The translations under genes and the position numbers were made by a program. A stretch of 64,000 nucleotides of DNA from Tritrichomonas musculus (Eukaryota; Parabasalia; Tritrichomonadida; Tritrichomonadidae). This document shows, piece by piece, positions 37,122 to 47,961 of this stretch. The stretch covers positions 4,960,001 through 5,024,000 of the forward strand of contig JAPFFF010000008.1 in NCBI GenBank assembly GCA_039105265.1. Reading direction: 5' to 3'. The notes under the pieces are model-generated. The model made no database searches, was not told the origin of the DNA, and saw only the letters and a program-made list of their open reading frames with translations. Every line of letters starts with the position of its first letter. Positions within the stretch are counted from its first letter, which is position 1.

Positions 37122-40100
37122 ATGTCTAACTCTTTTAAAGCTGATCTAAGTAAAAATGGAAACGCAGAGTTAATCAACATCATTTATCCTGGTATTAAAT
37201 CTGGCATCAATTCTCTTGTCACTCGAAATTCTCAATATTTTGCATATTCTACTTTTTTATCTGTTTATATTTATGAACAAAAGACGCTAAATATAATCAA
37301 TATTATTACAAAAAATAAAAGTAGTATTTCTACAATTTCATTTGCTCAGAAAGATACAAAATTAATTGCAATAAGTTTTCATTCAAATTTGGTTGAAATT
37401 ATAAATGTTGTTGACAATAAACTTGTTTCTGATTTTACATTGCATTCACCAACTGTTAGTGTTGGATGGCTTAAACAAGATACTCAAATAGTATGTTTTA
37501 CAAGATTTTATTCAGAATACTATATTTATGATGTATCATCTGGCCAAAAAATCAAATCAGCTGTAGGTGCTTTTGATAATATTAGAGTTTTGGCAATGAC
37601 AGATGCTGATGAGCCTATTTATTTTGGTGGTAATTACGTTGGAACAATCAGTAGATTTTATAAAGGGAAGGGAAAATCAGTTGAATATCCTGGCCGTAAC
37701 AATGTTGTTACATCTGCATTTGATCCGAACAATCAATCACAATGCTTAATTGTATGGAAACAATGCTGGGCTCTTTTTGATGTTACAACAGGCATTAATG
37801 TCATTCACGAAGTTACAGATTTATCTTACTCAATCTCATCAGCTACCTGGTCATCATTTATTCCAGGCCAATTTTACACTGGTGATGAAGTAACAGGGAA
37901 CATTCGAATTTGGAATGGTCCATCCACTGTTCCTCTTGAAATTCTAAATATTTATTCGGCAGGTGTCAGTTCAATGGTTGACCTAAAGAGAAATTGCCTT
38001 TTAATTGGCTTTGTTGATGGAATGGTTGGTGTTTATGATGTAGAAAATCGAAAATTTATATTTCAGAACATATCTGGTCACTGCGGACCCATATTTGATT
38101 TAAAGTTCCATCCGACAAATCCAGAAGTTCTTATTACATCCGGACGAGAAGGAGCTGTCTGTACGTGGAACACATCTACGATGAAGCAAATTGATCGAAT
38201 TACATCATTTGATTCGAACGATCATTTCAATTCAATGGATGTTTCGCCTGGTGGAGGGATGATAGCCTGTGGGTTTGTTGATGGTTTAATTGCGTTTTTC
38301 AGTCTTCAAACCAAATTAAAAATATTTGAATTTCAAATATGCAAACAACCTTTAATTTCCCTCAATTTCAGTTTATTTGAACCCGAACTGATCATTACAA
38401 GTTCACTTCATGGTTTTTGTTCCATTTTGAATGTCCAAGAACGAAAGATTGTGTGGCGAACCCAAACTAAGCAAATGGCCAGCATAGCTGCCTTTTCAAT
38501 TCACCATCAAGGTCAAATTATCGTTACCACAGAGACGGGCTCGATTCTCATCTTCAACGGGATGAAAGAGAATCCCGACATAGTGATCGATGACCTTGAT
38601 AAGCCCAAGTTCTTCAAGATCTTCTTTTCTCCGTACAACAAGGACATCATCTTAACGTCCGAGAAGGAGGGGAACGTTAAGATTGTCAACATTGTGGACA
38701 AGACGATCAGTTTGCTCACAAAATTAGAAGATCGCTCGTGGTCGATTGTTTATCATCCGATCATTGAAAACCTCGTTGCGGTTGCCGCAATCAACGGCGA
38801 TGTCACTTTTTACGACACTGAAACGAAGAGCGTCGTGTGCACGTTCTCGGCGCACCAGTCGCCTGTTCTCTCGATGGGCTTCTCGCCGATCAATCCGAAT
38901 CTCTTGGTCACTGCCGCCTCTGACTCGTCGATCAAGTTTTGGTCAATTAATTCACTATTCTATAAGACGTACATTGAAAATATCATCAAAGGAAAATTTG
39001 ACTGGGTTCGTCCGATCGAAGGCCATCACCAGTTGATCAAGCTGGCGCGCCGATGCTTGAAGCTCGATGAGAAGTTCACAATCAGGAGTGACGATATCAA
39101 CCACATTAACGATATCCTCAGAATAACGAAAAAAACCGTCCACAAATCAATGTCGGGATCGATACGCGAGACGTCCCTCATTCGCCGCGCGCTGAAGAAC
39201 AAGGAGAGGATGATCCACTGCGCAAAGCAGGACCTTTTCATGGGCGATGCGAAGAGCTACTGCGAGCTGATGTTTGCGAGTGGCAACTTTGATCTGGCGG
39301 TTGCTGCAGCTCCGGCGGTTTCTGTCAAATTTTGGATGGAGATGATGAAGAACAGAGCCAAACTTTTTGATAGCAAAAATGACTTTGCTAACTGCATGCT
39401 CGCTATCGGCGACGTTGACACCGCAATAGAGTCGCTAAACACAACAAGCGAGTACAACAGCGCGTTCTTAATCTCGGCTGCGCAGACGAACAAGGAGTCC
39501 TTCAAGTTCGAAATAAGAGATTCCCATCCACAAACTTTTTCAATCAAACGTCCGTATATTGACCTTCAATTTAACCATGCCGATATCTTCAATGAATATA
39601 GGACTGGGCACGCAATGGCAGAAAGCCACCTTAAAAAAGGTCAAATATATTTGGCCTCTGCTTCTTATTTGAGCGTAGGAGACGTGACAAATGCAGAGCT
39701 CCTCTTGATGATCCACGGCGAGACACCTTCTGCCTTCCTGCTTGACAGCATCACAAAAACTGGCAATCAAAAAGTTCGTGAAAGATTTGCCTCTCTCTCA
39801 ATTCAAAGCGGAATTGATAAGGAGACCGTTATGAATATGTTCTCAAATGAAAATGACCTTGATCTCAAAAAGAGAATAATCCTATCGTTTGACTTCACTT
39901 CACCTTCTGAAAGGGAGAATTTTTTCGTCAAAAACGGGCTTCAAAAACCGAGTGAATACTCAGGCGGTGAGACTCTTTTGGAGCAGCTTCACAATTTGTT
40001 GTTGAGTGGCAAATCAAACGAAGCTTGTGAATTCATTATTTCGCAAGCCAAAGAAAACATGAAGACAAACTTCATTGAAATTGAAGATATGGTCAAATTA

Positions 40101-40529
40101 ATTGAATTGGTGAATTTGAATAGTGTCTCTGAAAAAGTTTACTTTTCAATTGTTTCACTCTCTCTCTATTTCGCAATCTATCGCGCTATTTGGAAGGGAT
40201 ACAAAAAGGTTCTCAAAAAGTTGCAGACAAAGTTTTCAGAATGCGCTTCTAAGAGCCAGTCTGACTTCCTGAAAAACTTTGTGAATGAAACAAACAAAGC
40301 TATTCAATTATCGGAAAAATCAACAGACGAATATCGAATCTTGTACACCGGATTTAACTACTTGAATCCAAAGTCAGTCGGCCAGTCGTTCGACCGCAAT
40401 ACAATGCTTGGAAAGCAGTATTACATGGACGATAAAAGGTCAAGCATGGACTTGGAAGAAGCTTTGATGTGGTTCGATTTAACACCGTTTTCGCCTCTCA
40501 ACCTGAAAGTTAAGCATTATGTTGTTTAG
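37122..40529 (+). CDS. WDR17: WDR17-like WD40 protein
   Basis: About 1,135 residues from the ATG at 37122. The frame is open from 36972, but similarity to WDR17 starts just after 37122, at the segment like FAYSTFLSVYIYEQ. Two beta-propellers' worth of WD40 repeats fill about 40-640. The C-terminal helical part carries the stretch that identifies WDR17: YCELMFASGNFDLAVAAAPA followed by VSVKFWMEMMKNRA and a CMLAIGDVDTAIE helix. WDR17 is animal- and protist-wide, of unclear role, with suggested ties to cilia. Codon usage shifts abruptly: 38520-39480 is far GC-richer than the 5' half. Confidence 0.85.
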   Translation: MSNSFKADLSKNGNAELINIIYPGIKSGINSLVTRNSQYFAYSTFLSVYIYEQKTLNIINIITKNKSSISTISFAQKDTKLIAISFHSNLVEIINVVDNKLVSDFTLHSPTVSVGWLKQDTQIVCFTRFYSEYYIYDVSSGQKIKSAVGAFDNIRVLAMTDADEPIYFGGNYVGTISRFYKGKGKSVEYPGRNNVVTSAFDPNNQSQCLIVWKQCWALFDVTTGINVIHEVTDLSYSISSATWSSFIPGQFYTGDEVTGNIRIWNGPSTVPLEILNIYSAGVSSMVDLKRNCLLIGFVDGMVGVYDVENRKFIFQNISGHCGPIFDLKFHPTNPEVLITSGREGAVCTWNTSTMKQIDRITSFDSNDHFNSMDVSPGGGMIACGFVDGLIAFFSLQTKLKIFEFQICKQPLISLNFSLFEPELIITSSLHGFCSILNVQERKIVWRTQTKQMASIAAFSIHHQGQIIVTTETGSILIFNGMKENPDIVIDDLDKPKFFKIFFSPYNKDIILTSEKEGNVKIVNIVDKTISLLTKLEDRSWSIVYHPIIENLVAVAAINGDVTFYDTETKSVVCTFSAHQSPVLSMGFSPINPNLLVTAASDSSIKFWSINSLFYKTYIENIIKGKFDWVRPIEGHHQLIKLARRCLKLDEKFTIRSDDINHINDILRITKKTVHKSMSGSIRETSLIRRALKNKERMIHCAKQDLFMGDAKSYCELMFASGNFDLAVAAAPAVSVKFWMEMMKNRAKLFDSKNDFANCMLAIGDVDTAIESLNTTSEYNSAFLISAAQTNKESFKFEIRDSHPQTFSIKRPYIDLQFNHADIFNEYRTGHAMAESHLKKGQIYLASASYLSVGDVTNAELLLMIHGETPSAFLLDSITKTGNQKVRERFASLSIQSGIDKETVMNMFSNENDLDLKKRIILSFDFTSPSERENFFVKNGLQKPSEYSGGETLLEQLHNLLLSGKSNEACEFIISQAKENMKTNFIEIEDMVKLIELVNLNSVSEKVYFSIVSLSLYFAIYRAIWKGYKKVLKKLQTKFSECASKSQSDFLKNFVNETNKAIQLSEKSTDEYRILYTGFNYLNPKSVGQSFDRNTMLGKQYYMDDKRSSMDLEEALMWFDLTPFSPLNLKVKHYVV
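38515..39485. other. GC-rich codon-usage patch inside WDR17
   Basis: Third positions change from mostly A/T to mostly G/C at about 38515 and back near 39490, with no change of frame or domain. For example 38821-38940 is full of GCC/CTC/TCG codons while 37300-37600 uses ATT/AAA/TTT. Similar patches occur in the ABC transporter (about 51950-52900) and the last large gene (about 62200-63480). Confidence 0.7.
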
Positions 40530-41081
40530 AATTAATTAATTTATAGAGTATGTATTAAATATTTTTTTTTTATGAATGTTTAAAGATTAATTTTTTTATT
40601 TTTTTTAGATGTGCAAAATTTCTTGTTTATCTAGTCGGATTCTTTTCAGATCTTTTAAAATAACTGAATCATTCTAATGTATTAATATATATGGAATGAT
40701 TTGTTCAAATGATTCTGAAATAACTGCATTTCCATTTATTTTTATTAAATAAAAAACTGTTCCATCAAATATTTGTATATGGCCTTTTTTTTTTTTTTTT
40801 TTTACATCTTTTTTGGATTATATTTCTCATATTTTTCTTCTTTAAAGCGTATTTCATCTCACATGTCCTTTTCAAAATGATCATATGTAAATATTTCAAA
40901 ATTGGCCATATAAAATAGATTAGAAATAATAAAAACAAATTATCTATCCATTAATAAAATAAATATTTTAATTTTAGAATAAATTCTATAGAGATTTGCT
41001 GAGTTCTGCCCTTTTTGTTATTTCTATAAAAAAAATTTGAGAAAAGTGCAATTATTTTGCCATTTTCTTTTTTATTTCTCT
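40530..41081. other. AT-rich spacer with a poly-T run
   Basis: About 550 bp including a ~22-T run near 40783-40804. No gene is seen. Confidence 0.4.
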
Positions 41082-42921
41082 ATGCTTTCTAGAGAACAAT
41101 CATTTCCAGAGAAAGACGATCAATCTATAATTGCTAAAAAGGAAATGGAAGAATATATTAAAGAAAAGAAAGAATTTGATTAACATTGTTCATCAACAAA
41201 AACAAGAAGAAAACCGCGACAAATTTGAAGAATTTCTTTCATTTGATAACAAGTATTGCAAATAATTACCACCGCGAAAAATCCTTTTCGAAAAACTCTA
41301 TCAAATTATTGAAGAATTTAAACCGCAAATCAAACAAACCTTTTAAAATAATGAAATATTTAACATATTTGCGAGCAACAAAAAAATATTACTTTTTCTT
41401 TTCCAAAAAGGATTCATAATTACTGATGATAATATTTATAACGAACTTCGTTCAAAAACTGATTCTAACGGTAACCGTTATTACCACTTTTTCTATCCAT
41501 AAGTCAAAAAGTTTATTGGCGAAGAAAAAGTTAATGATATAAAAATCCAACTTACTGCCATAGATTCAAATATTTTTGAAGAAGAAAAGCGCCAAGAAGG
41601 AGGAAACGACTCATTCATTTGTTCGATTATTCGTCAAGATTCAGTTGAAGAATTTATTGAATACGTCACCCGAGCAAATCATTCATTACAAAGTGAAGTG
41701 AAGTCATCACTTTTTGAGACGAATTCATTTTTACTTAAGGACAAACACGCGACGTTGATTGGATATTCAGCGTTCTTTGGCTCAATTCAAATTTTTCAAT
41801 TTTTCAGAATGAATAAGATTGAATTAAAACCGTCATTATGGCTTTATGCAATTCATTCACGAAATGCAGAACTAATTCATCTTCTCGAAACATATCAAGT
41901 TAGTCCATTGGTGGACAACTTTGAAAGATGTTTGAGTGAATCAATTAAGTTCCATCGTAATGAAATTGCAGATTACAATGAAAACAGCACTAGCAACAAT
42001 GATAAAATAAGAAAGAGTGAAAAAAAAATATTTCTTCCATTTTGAAATATCATAATTACGCTTATTTTCCATCAGATTTTGAAGATAGCGATGAATTTTA
42101 TTATTTATACAGCAATCATTACCACACACTCGCTAATCTTTTCATGAAAGAGAGAAAAAAAATTTTGAAAAAGTGACATCACAAACACAAATTGTCATCT
42201 AAAAATGATACAATTAAAGAAATTTTTAGGAATATCATTTTTCTGTGACTTCAATTGTTGCTAATGTTGTTTTCAAAAAATTATTTCTTCCATTTTGAAA
42301 TATCATAATGATTGATGTTCATCATTAAAAAAAATCGCAATTCCTTCTTCTGTAACTTAAATTGATGATTATGCTTTTCGTGAATGTTCATCATTGAAAG
42401 AAATTACAATCCCTTCTTCTGTGACTTCAATTGGATGTTGTGCTTTATGTAGATGTTCATCATTAACACACATCACATTGCCAAAATGTTAAAGAAATTT
42501 GAGATAAAGCTTTTTGTGAATGTAAAAATCTGGAAATAATTGATGCTTCACACGCTGAACAAATTAGAACATACGCTTTTTATGGATGCTCTTCGTTAAA
42601 GCAGATTTCATTACCTAACGTGATCGGAATCGGAAGATATTCATTTGGCGGATGCTCGCTGTTCGAGCAGATTTTATTGGAAAACATGCTTTCCTGCATC
42701 GACATTGTAAGTGATGGATGCTAGTTTATCATCATTTACAAAATTTATAGGAAGATTTGCCTTTCAAAATTGCAATTTATATCCCAAAAACACTAATCAA
42801 ATACGGAAGACAAATTTTCGATGGATGCACATCTTTGGCTACAATATCAATGCCTAACTCTGTTGATGTTAGCCTAATTGGTATTGATTCTAGTGTTCAA
42901 ATAATACGAATAAGTGAATAA
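41082..42921 (+). pseudogene. DUF3447-ankyrin / BspA-type LRR protein, decayed
   Basis: A host-family relic with at least six stops or frame changes. The left part keeps a start (MLSREQSFPEKDDQ) and coiled/charged sequence, then the DUF3447-type ankyrin region (SFICSIIRQDSVEEFIEYVT, ATLIGYSAFFGSIQIFQFFR, HSRNAELIHLLE) typical of trichomonad proteins. The right part (about 42370-42921) is a BspA-like leucine-rich repeat array (CSSLKEIAIPSS, AFYGCSSLKQISLPN) in varying frames, ending in a natural-looking stop at 42919-42921. Stops occur among others at 41177, 41262, 41344, 41500 and 42043. Such genes are highly repeated in trichomonads, so this is one dead copy. Confidence 0.8.
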
Positions 42922-43782
42922 TTAATATTAATTTTAATTCATTAAAATTTTTTTCTCCACTTTTCAATTTCACTTCTAAATTCAACTTTTAAAAAATGTT
43001 TTACCTTTTTTTTTTTTTTTTTTTTAACAGTTGTTTCATTCAAAGATATGATTTAAAATTTTTTTAAAAAATATGAAAAATATTAAGAATATTGATGTCA
43101 AGTTTGTCATTCGTTAATTAAAGTTTCACAATTTCAAGCCATTTTATTTTCTTTTTAATATTTAATTAAATATCATTGAATATTGGAGAAGTATGATAGT
43201 GATCATGAGGATTTGCTCGGAAATTGTGTGTCAGTAGGCAACAGATCTGTTATAGAAGAGGTAGATGAGATTATAATATGAGCAGTTGTCGTAATATACA
43301 GCTGATTTTGAGCAGATCCAGTGAAATGAAGTGGTATTTTTGAGAACTGATGGGACGGGGTATCCAAATATGATTTCATATTTGCTAATGGAAGATCAAA
43401 AAGAAGATTTTTTTTTCCCCCTCCCTTGAGATTTGTTTTTATAATAATAATTAATGATGAATCCTAGTGATGTGACTAATGAGTTTATTAAAGTTTCGGT
43501 AAATAACAATTTGGTTGTATTATTAAACTAATGTATTATATAGATTTATATGCTTTTTTAGATTGTATATTAAATTGGCATTCTAATTTTCATAAGCCAT
43601 TTAAATAGTTTTAAATAAATGTGATACAAAACACATTATTTTAAGTAAAATTTTAATGTATCACTTGAGATGATGAAAAAGAAAAATTGATTTTAGATGT
43701 TACTTTTAATAAATCGTAAAAAATAAAAAAAATCTAAAATTGAAAAAACAAAATCAAACAAATACAAAAAATAGACGCACCT
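42922..43782. other. Spacer with a possible coding remnant
   Basis: About 860 bp. A ~22-T run lies near 43003. From about 43186 to 43420 there are short open stretches of acidic, non-A/T-skewed composition (EKYDSDHEDLLGNCVSVGNR; TDGTGYPNMISYLLMEDQKE) in plus frames broken by stops. It may be another gene fragment; no family is recognised. Confidence 0.3.
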
Positions 43783-45294
43783 TCAATGATGATATATTGA
43801 TTGTTGCTTGTAAGCATCAACCAAATCATTAATTGATGTATATAAACAAATTACAGCCATGGCAATTCCAAAGCAAGCAAAAATTATGTGTCCAATATTT
43901 CGTGGATGTGACAACTTTGAGTGGGTTATCTTTAATCTGCAAATTGAAGGAAATGCAAAAGTTACAATGAAAGTTCCAAGTGCTCCTCCAATTCCAAGAA
44001 TTGGCAGTATTGTATTTGAAAGGAGAGCAAAGACATAGCTGATTAGATTAACAATTGGTATTAGAATACAACGCTGTTTTAAGGTCATTTCAGCTGGATT
44101 ATTATTGTGATAGATAAAACCACCAAGAGTACCTACCATTTCTTTAATAATCACTGGATATGAAAAAGTAACAATTAAGAATATTGCAACACGAACAATA
44201 ATCATTAGTACATCGTTATCTGGAAATGAACGAAGTAAATCTGATTTAGCGTCATTACCAAAAATTAAATATCCCATTGCTCCAGGAGTAGCGATAACAA
44301 TAAAACAGAAGAAAAGCGATGATGCCATAATAGTTTGCCTTTTAAGTTGATTAGGATTATATGGAGATATAACTGGTAGCATATGAATTGGTAAACAAAA
44401 TGTTAAACATTGGGCTGAAAAAGATGTAAACAAGCTCATCGAAAATTTTGTTCCAACAACTGATGGAGCTGGTAAATTTTCGACTGCAAAACCTCGAGCT
44501 AAAATAGCTATTGCGTAAAAAACAATCAAAAATACAGTAAGCATTTGGAATTTATTTAGAAAAATTAAATTCCTTGGTATTGTAAGTGCAATAACTGCCA
44601 TTGAATATATTGTTATAATTATAGCCCATGCACCAAATCCATTGAATTTTATACGGTATTTTTCTGGCGAACAGCGAAGCCAGGATAAAATAGAGTCAGT
44701 TCCAATAACAAGATATGCTGTTGTAAATGCAAGATCAAAAATAAAAATTAATATAGCAGTGATTATATGGCATGGGCGACCAAAAATACCGTTTGCCAAT
44801 TCATCAATATTTGAAATATGAAGTTCGCATTGTAAATTAAGAAGAACAACACCAGATATATAACATAGTATACATGATATAATAAGAAGAAGAACTGTTG
44901 GGCCTAAGCCTGCTGCTTTAAATGAAGATGACATTGAAATGATTCCCGCCCCAAGTAGGGAATTTGTAAGATTAATAAATGTCATAAAACGACTGATACG
45001 ACGAAGTGGTTTTGTATCAATTTCAACAATTTCTGTTTCAGAGTCAGCATCTTGTTGCTGCCTCGGATAGGTTCGGGTAAGAGATTGGGGTAATTCTTGA
45101 ATATCTTCAAAATCATTTGAGTCAGAATTTGAGGATGCGTAAGAATTGTTAAATTCGCCATTCATAAGATGATTGCCATCTAAATCATTTATGATATTAT
45201 CATTATTTTCGGTGGGATTATTTTCACCATTGTTGATATTTGATTCAGAATTGTTACTTGAATTGCCGTCTGGAGTGTTATCCGGAACTTCCAT
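43783..45294 (-). CDS. Amino-acid/auxin permease (SLC38/AAAP-type transporter)
   Basis: 503 residues. An Asn/Asp/Ser-rich cytoplasmic tail (1-100) is followed by about 11 membrane segments. The first core helix carries TNSLLGAGIISMSSSFKAAG, matching the 'NxxxGxGxLxLPxA' motif of SLC38/AVT6-type transporters where substrate and Na+ or H+ bind. It probably moves neutral amino acids across the plasma or lysosomal membrane. The ATG at 45294 is divergent to the TMEM222-like gene with about a 100-bp shared promoter (45295-45393). Confidence 0.92.
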   Translation of the reverse strand: MEVPDNTPDGNSSNNSESNINNGENNPTENNDNIINDLDGNHLMNGEFNNSYASSNSDSNDFEDIQELPQSLTRTYPRQQQDADSETEIVEIDTKPLRRISRFMTFINLTNSLLGAGIISMSSSFKAAGLGPTVLLLIISCILCYISGVVLLNLQCELHISNIDELANGIFGRPCHIITAILIFIFDLAFTTAYLVIGTDSILSWLRCSPEKYRIKFNGFGAWAIIITIYSMAVIALTIPRNLIFLNKFQMLTVFLIVFYAIAILARGFAVENLPAPSVVGTKFSMSLFTSFSAQCLTFCLPIHMLPVISPYNPNQLKRQTIMASSLFFCFIVIATPGAMGYLIFGNDAKSDLLRSFPDNDVLMIIVRVAIFLIVTFSYPVIIKEMVGTLGGFIYHNNNPAEMTLKQRCILIPIVNLISYVFALLSNTILPILGIGGALGTFIVTFAFPSICRLKITHSKLSHPRNIGHIIFACFGIAMAVICLYTSINDLVDAYKQQSIYHH

Positions 45295-45393
45295 ATCTAC
45301 CTTTTCCTTGAGATTTTTATATTTCTATCGTTGATAGAATTTTTAAGGTGAATTATTGTCCTTAACAATCAAAATTTTTTTTTGTTGAATAAT

Positions 45394-45900
45394 ATGGATG
45401 AAGAAAATACTTTATTAGATAAAAGAAATCATTCCTTGAGCTGTTGTGTTTTGTGGACACCTATTCCAGTTCTCACTTGGCTAATTCCAGTATTCGGCCA
45501 TATTGGAGTTTCTGATTCTGATGGAACTGTATTTGATTTTGTTGGTCCATACTATATTAACAAAGGACGATTAAGTTTTGGAGATCCGCGCAAAAAATGG
45601 GTGATTAATATTGACCCATCAACTTGGAATCAAGCAATTGAAGAAACTTCTCATTTTTTTGAGCATGTAAATTATGATATGTTATGCTCGAATTGCCATT
45701 ATTTTGCTGCAGCAGTTCTACAAAGAATTAATTATCCCCAAGTAATTCCAATTTACCAATGGACTACTGGTGCAACAGTTAAAATTGCACTTGGAATGAT
45801 GATTCATGGAAGATCATTATCATTAAGGGACACTTTGATTACATGGGGCCCATTTATATTTATATTATTATTAATAACTGTTATTATCTTGTTAAATTGA
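45394..45900 (+). CDS. TMEM222/RTE1 (DUF778) family membrane protein
   Basis: 168 residues from the ATG at 45394; upstream codons in frame include only TTG. Diagnostic order: VLWTPIPVLTWLIPVFGHIG, DFVGPYYINKGRLSFGDPRK, YDMLCSNCHYFAAAVLQRIN, with a C-terminal membrane anchor (ITWGPFIFILLLITVIILLN). The conserved His (GHIG) and Cys (NCHYF) recall a papain/NlpC-like arrangement proposed for such membrane families, but no activity is shown. In plants RTE1 works with ethylene receptors at the ER/Golgi; TMEM222's role is unclear. Confidence 0.88.
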   Translation: MDEENTLLDKRNHSLSCCVLWTPIPVLTWLIPVFGHIGVSDSDGTVFDFVGPYYINKGRLSFGDPRKKWVINIDPSTWNQAIEETSHFFEHVNYDMLCSNCHYFAAAVLQRINYPQVIPIYQWTTGATVKIALGMMIHGRSLSLRDTLITWGPFIFILLLITVIILLN

Positions 45901-46011
45901 TTATTATATCTTAATTTTTTATTAGTAACTGTTAATAAATATTAAACGAAGAGAAAAGAAAAGTAAAAAGGCCATATTCATATTTTATTATCAAACATTA
46001 GCTCGATAAAT

Positions 46012-46929
46012 TCAAGCTCTAAGCATTCTTGAGAAGTAAAGGATAGATCGAAATTGACTTCTGTTATTTCTGTTTTCCTTGAGTTTTGGATTTACAATTT
46101 CATCCATCATTCTTTTATATAATTGGACAAAATTTGGATCTTTTTCTAATTGTTTTCTATCAGGTTCACTTTGTGATGATTGAATATAAGCTGACATGCA
46201 TTCTATGGCATTGTTCATTGCCGTAATTTGATTTTCTTTATTGGCTTGAAGAGCAAATTCGATAAGCTTTTGAAAGATTTTTTCTTGCTCAAAAACAGAA
46301 AAAAATAATTTTGTATTTAATACTTTCAAATTTTCTAAGCATGAAGTGAGCATTTTTGGAATTGCTGAAAAGATTGTTTGTTGTGATGCAGCAACTTGCA
46401 ACGAGAAAGAAATTCGTTTGGAACCATATTGTAAGATTTCATCACCCATTTTAAGTACATCAGCCATATTGACTGTTCCAATTGTTTCTTGTGCAGTGAA
46501 ACAAAGCGAAATAATTGTTGGAATTTCGACTAAAAAGGTTGTTGCTAAAAATGGATCAACTTGCTTTTTGTCATTTAAAAGAATGCCTTTTTCATCTAAA
46601 TAAAATTGACCGTTAGCAAAATATGATGAAATTTGCTTCATGTTTTGCAAAATATTTTGAATTCGAATTGTTCGAAGTAATTCTCGAACAACATAATCGG
46701 ATCGATCATAAACGGATGTAGATGCTCTATCTGCTCGTGATTCACATTCATAGATCACTTCAGTCTTAAGAGAGCAAATACCTATTGCAACATTTTTGTA
46801 ATCTGCTGAGAGAATATCGCATGGCACAATCTTATTTAAAATACTTGTCAATGTTTGAAACCAATTAGTAAAAAGTGGCCCTGGCTGAGGATGAATAGGG
46901 AGTGGAATTAGATCGATATTAGATTTCAT
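46012..46929 (-). CDS. Helical protein of unknown function
   Basis: 305 residues, mostly alpha-helical from about 65 on, with no membrane segment, signal or catalytic motif visible. N terminus IDLIPLPIHPQPGPLFTNWF. The long helical solenoid-like part (QNMKQISSYFANG, ALQANKENQITAMNNAIECM) may be an adaptor or coat subunit. The ATG at 46929 is 16 bp from a TCAAAAAGT motif (46945-46953) read in the same direction. Tail-to-tail with the TMEM222-like gene. Confidence 0.8.
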   Translation of the reverse strand: MKSNIDLIPLPIHPQPGPLFTNWFQTLTSILNKIVPCDILSADYKNVAIGICSLKTEVIYECESRADRASTSVYDRSDYVVRELLRTIRIQNILQNMKQISSYFANGQFYLDEKGILLNDKKQVDPFLATTFLVEIPTIISLCFTAQETIGTVNMADVLKMGDEILQYGSKRISFSLQVAASQQTIFSAIPKMLTSCLENLKVLNTKLFFSVFEQEKIFQKLIEFALQANKENQITAMNNAIECMSAYIQSSQSEPDRKQLEKDPNFVQLYKRMMDEIVNPKLKENRNNRSQFRSILYFSRMLRA

Positions 46930-47145
46930 ACTTTCAAATAAATGACTTTTTGAAAAGTATTATGTTTTTTTCTGTTTATAAATGTTCATTCATATGATTA
47001 TCTTGAAGTTTTTATTTAATAAATTCTAAATTAATAACGAATTCTAAATGTGATTTTTAAAATAAGAAAATAAGAAAAAAAAAAAAAAAAATATAAATTG
47101 AATCACTCATATAAATATAGAAAAACCGAGTTCGGATAAAATGCA

Positions 47146-47724
47146 TTAAATTAAAAGGCAAAGCCCTATTGATGCCTCTGAATCACTGTCTTCTTGATCC
47201 CACCTCTCTTTTGCAATTAGGCAGAAATCTGCTAAAGGGATAGGTGGATCAAATTTTTTACTTTTAAGTGATTTTTTAAGAGATTTTTTAACCTTTTCTA
47301 TTTCTGCGTCTGAACGTGCATCTGGATGAGGAATAGGAAATGGATCTGCGTATGAAGAAATTGGAACATCTGCAATAAAAGGACAATATTCTCCAAGTGC
47401 TGTAAGCGCTGGATTTGAAGAGGAATCTGAATCTGAATCTTGATTTGTTGAAGCTTTAATATTTTCATTATTAGATGTAACGTTTGAATTAGAGGGGTTT
47501 ACATTGTTATCATCATTTTGATTAAGAGCTTGTTGTGATTCGGGATTTTCTAATTTTGAATTACTTTCTTGTTTTGTTGGTATATCTGTTGGTTCTTGCT
47601 GCTGTTCATTATTTATTTCTGGATTTTCATTTTCGCCATTTTGATCCTCCTCTTCTTGTATTTGCTGTTCTTCGTTTAATTGCGGTGAAGTATTTGTGCT
47701 TTCAGGTAGATCTTGAGAAGACAT
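47146..47724 (-). CDS. Acidic low-complexity protein with conserved-looking C-terminal part
   Basis: 192 residues. Residues 1-105 are Asn/Gln/Glu/Ser-rich and disordered. From about 105 the sequence becomes ordered-looking: LTALGEYCPFIADVPISSYA, DPFPIPHPDARSDAE and a basic helix KVKKSLKKSLKSKKF, then PPIPLADFCLIAKERW. I recognise no family. Ordinary start at 47724. Confidence 0.75.
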   Translation of the reverse strand: MSSQDLPESTNTSPQLNEEQQIQEEEDQNGENENPEINNEQQQEPTDIPTKQESNSKLENPESQQALNQNDDNNVNPSNSNVTSNNENIKASTNQDSDSDSSSNPALTALGEYCPFIADVPISSYADPFPIPHPDARSDAEIEKVKKSLKKSLKSKKFDPPIPLADFCLIAKERWDQEDSDSEASIGLCLLI

Positions 47725-47961
47725 TAATGAATTTTTTGACCATAACTGCTGAGATTTGAAAAAGTTCCCAAGTTTAAAATCTATTACCTTCTATATATAT
47801 ATAAATATTCATCTAGAGTAATACACATCTAATATTGCTTTCAATTTTTTTTCTTATTGGAATATTATATTGAATTTAAACAAAAACGGGTTTACTCTAA
47901 AAATTTACCTGGACGATTAAAAATGAAGATTGAGTTTATTAATTTTTTTTGAAGTAGAAAT

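Noticed and set aside
47120-47140. GTTCGGATAAAATGC resembling the TIR of the 2.26-kb element
   Set aside because: Match is short and has no partner repeat or TA-flanked structure.
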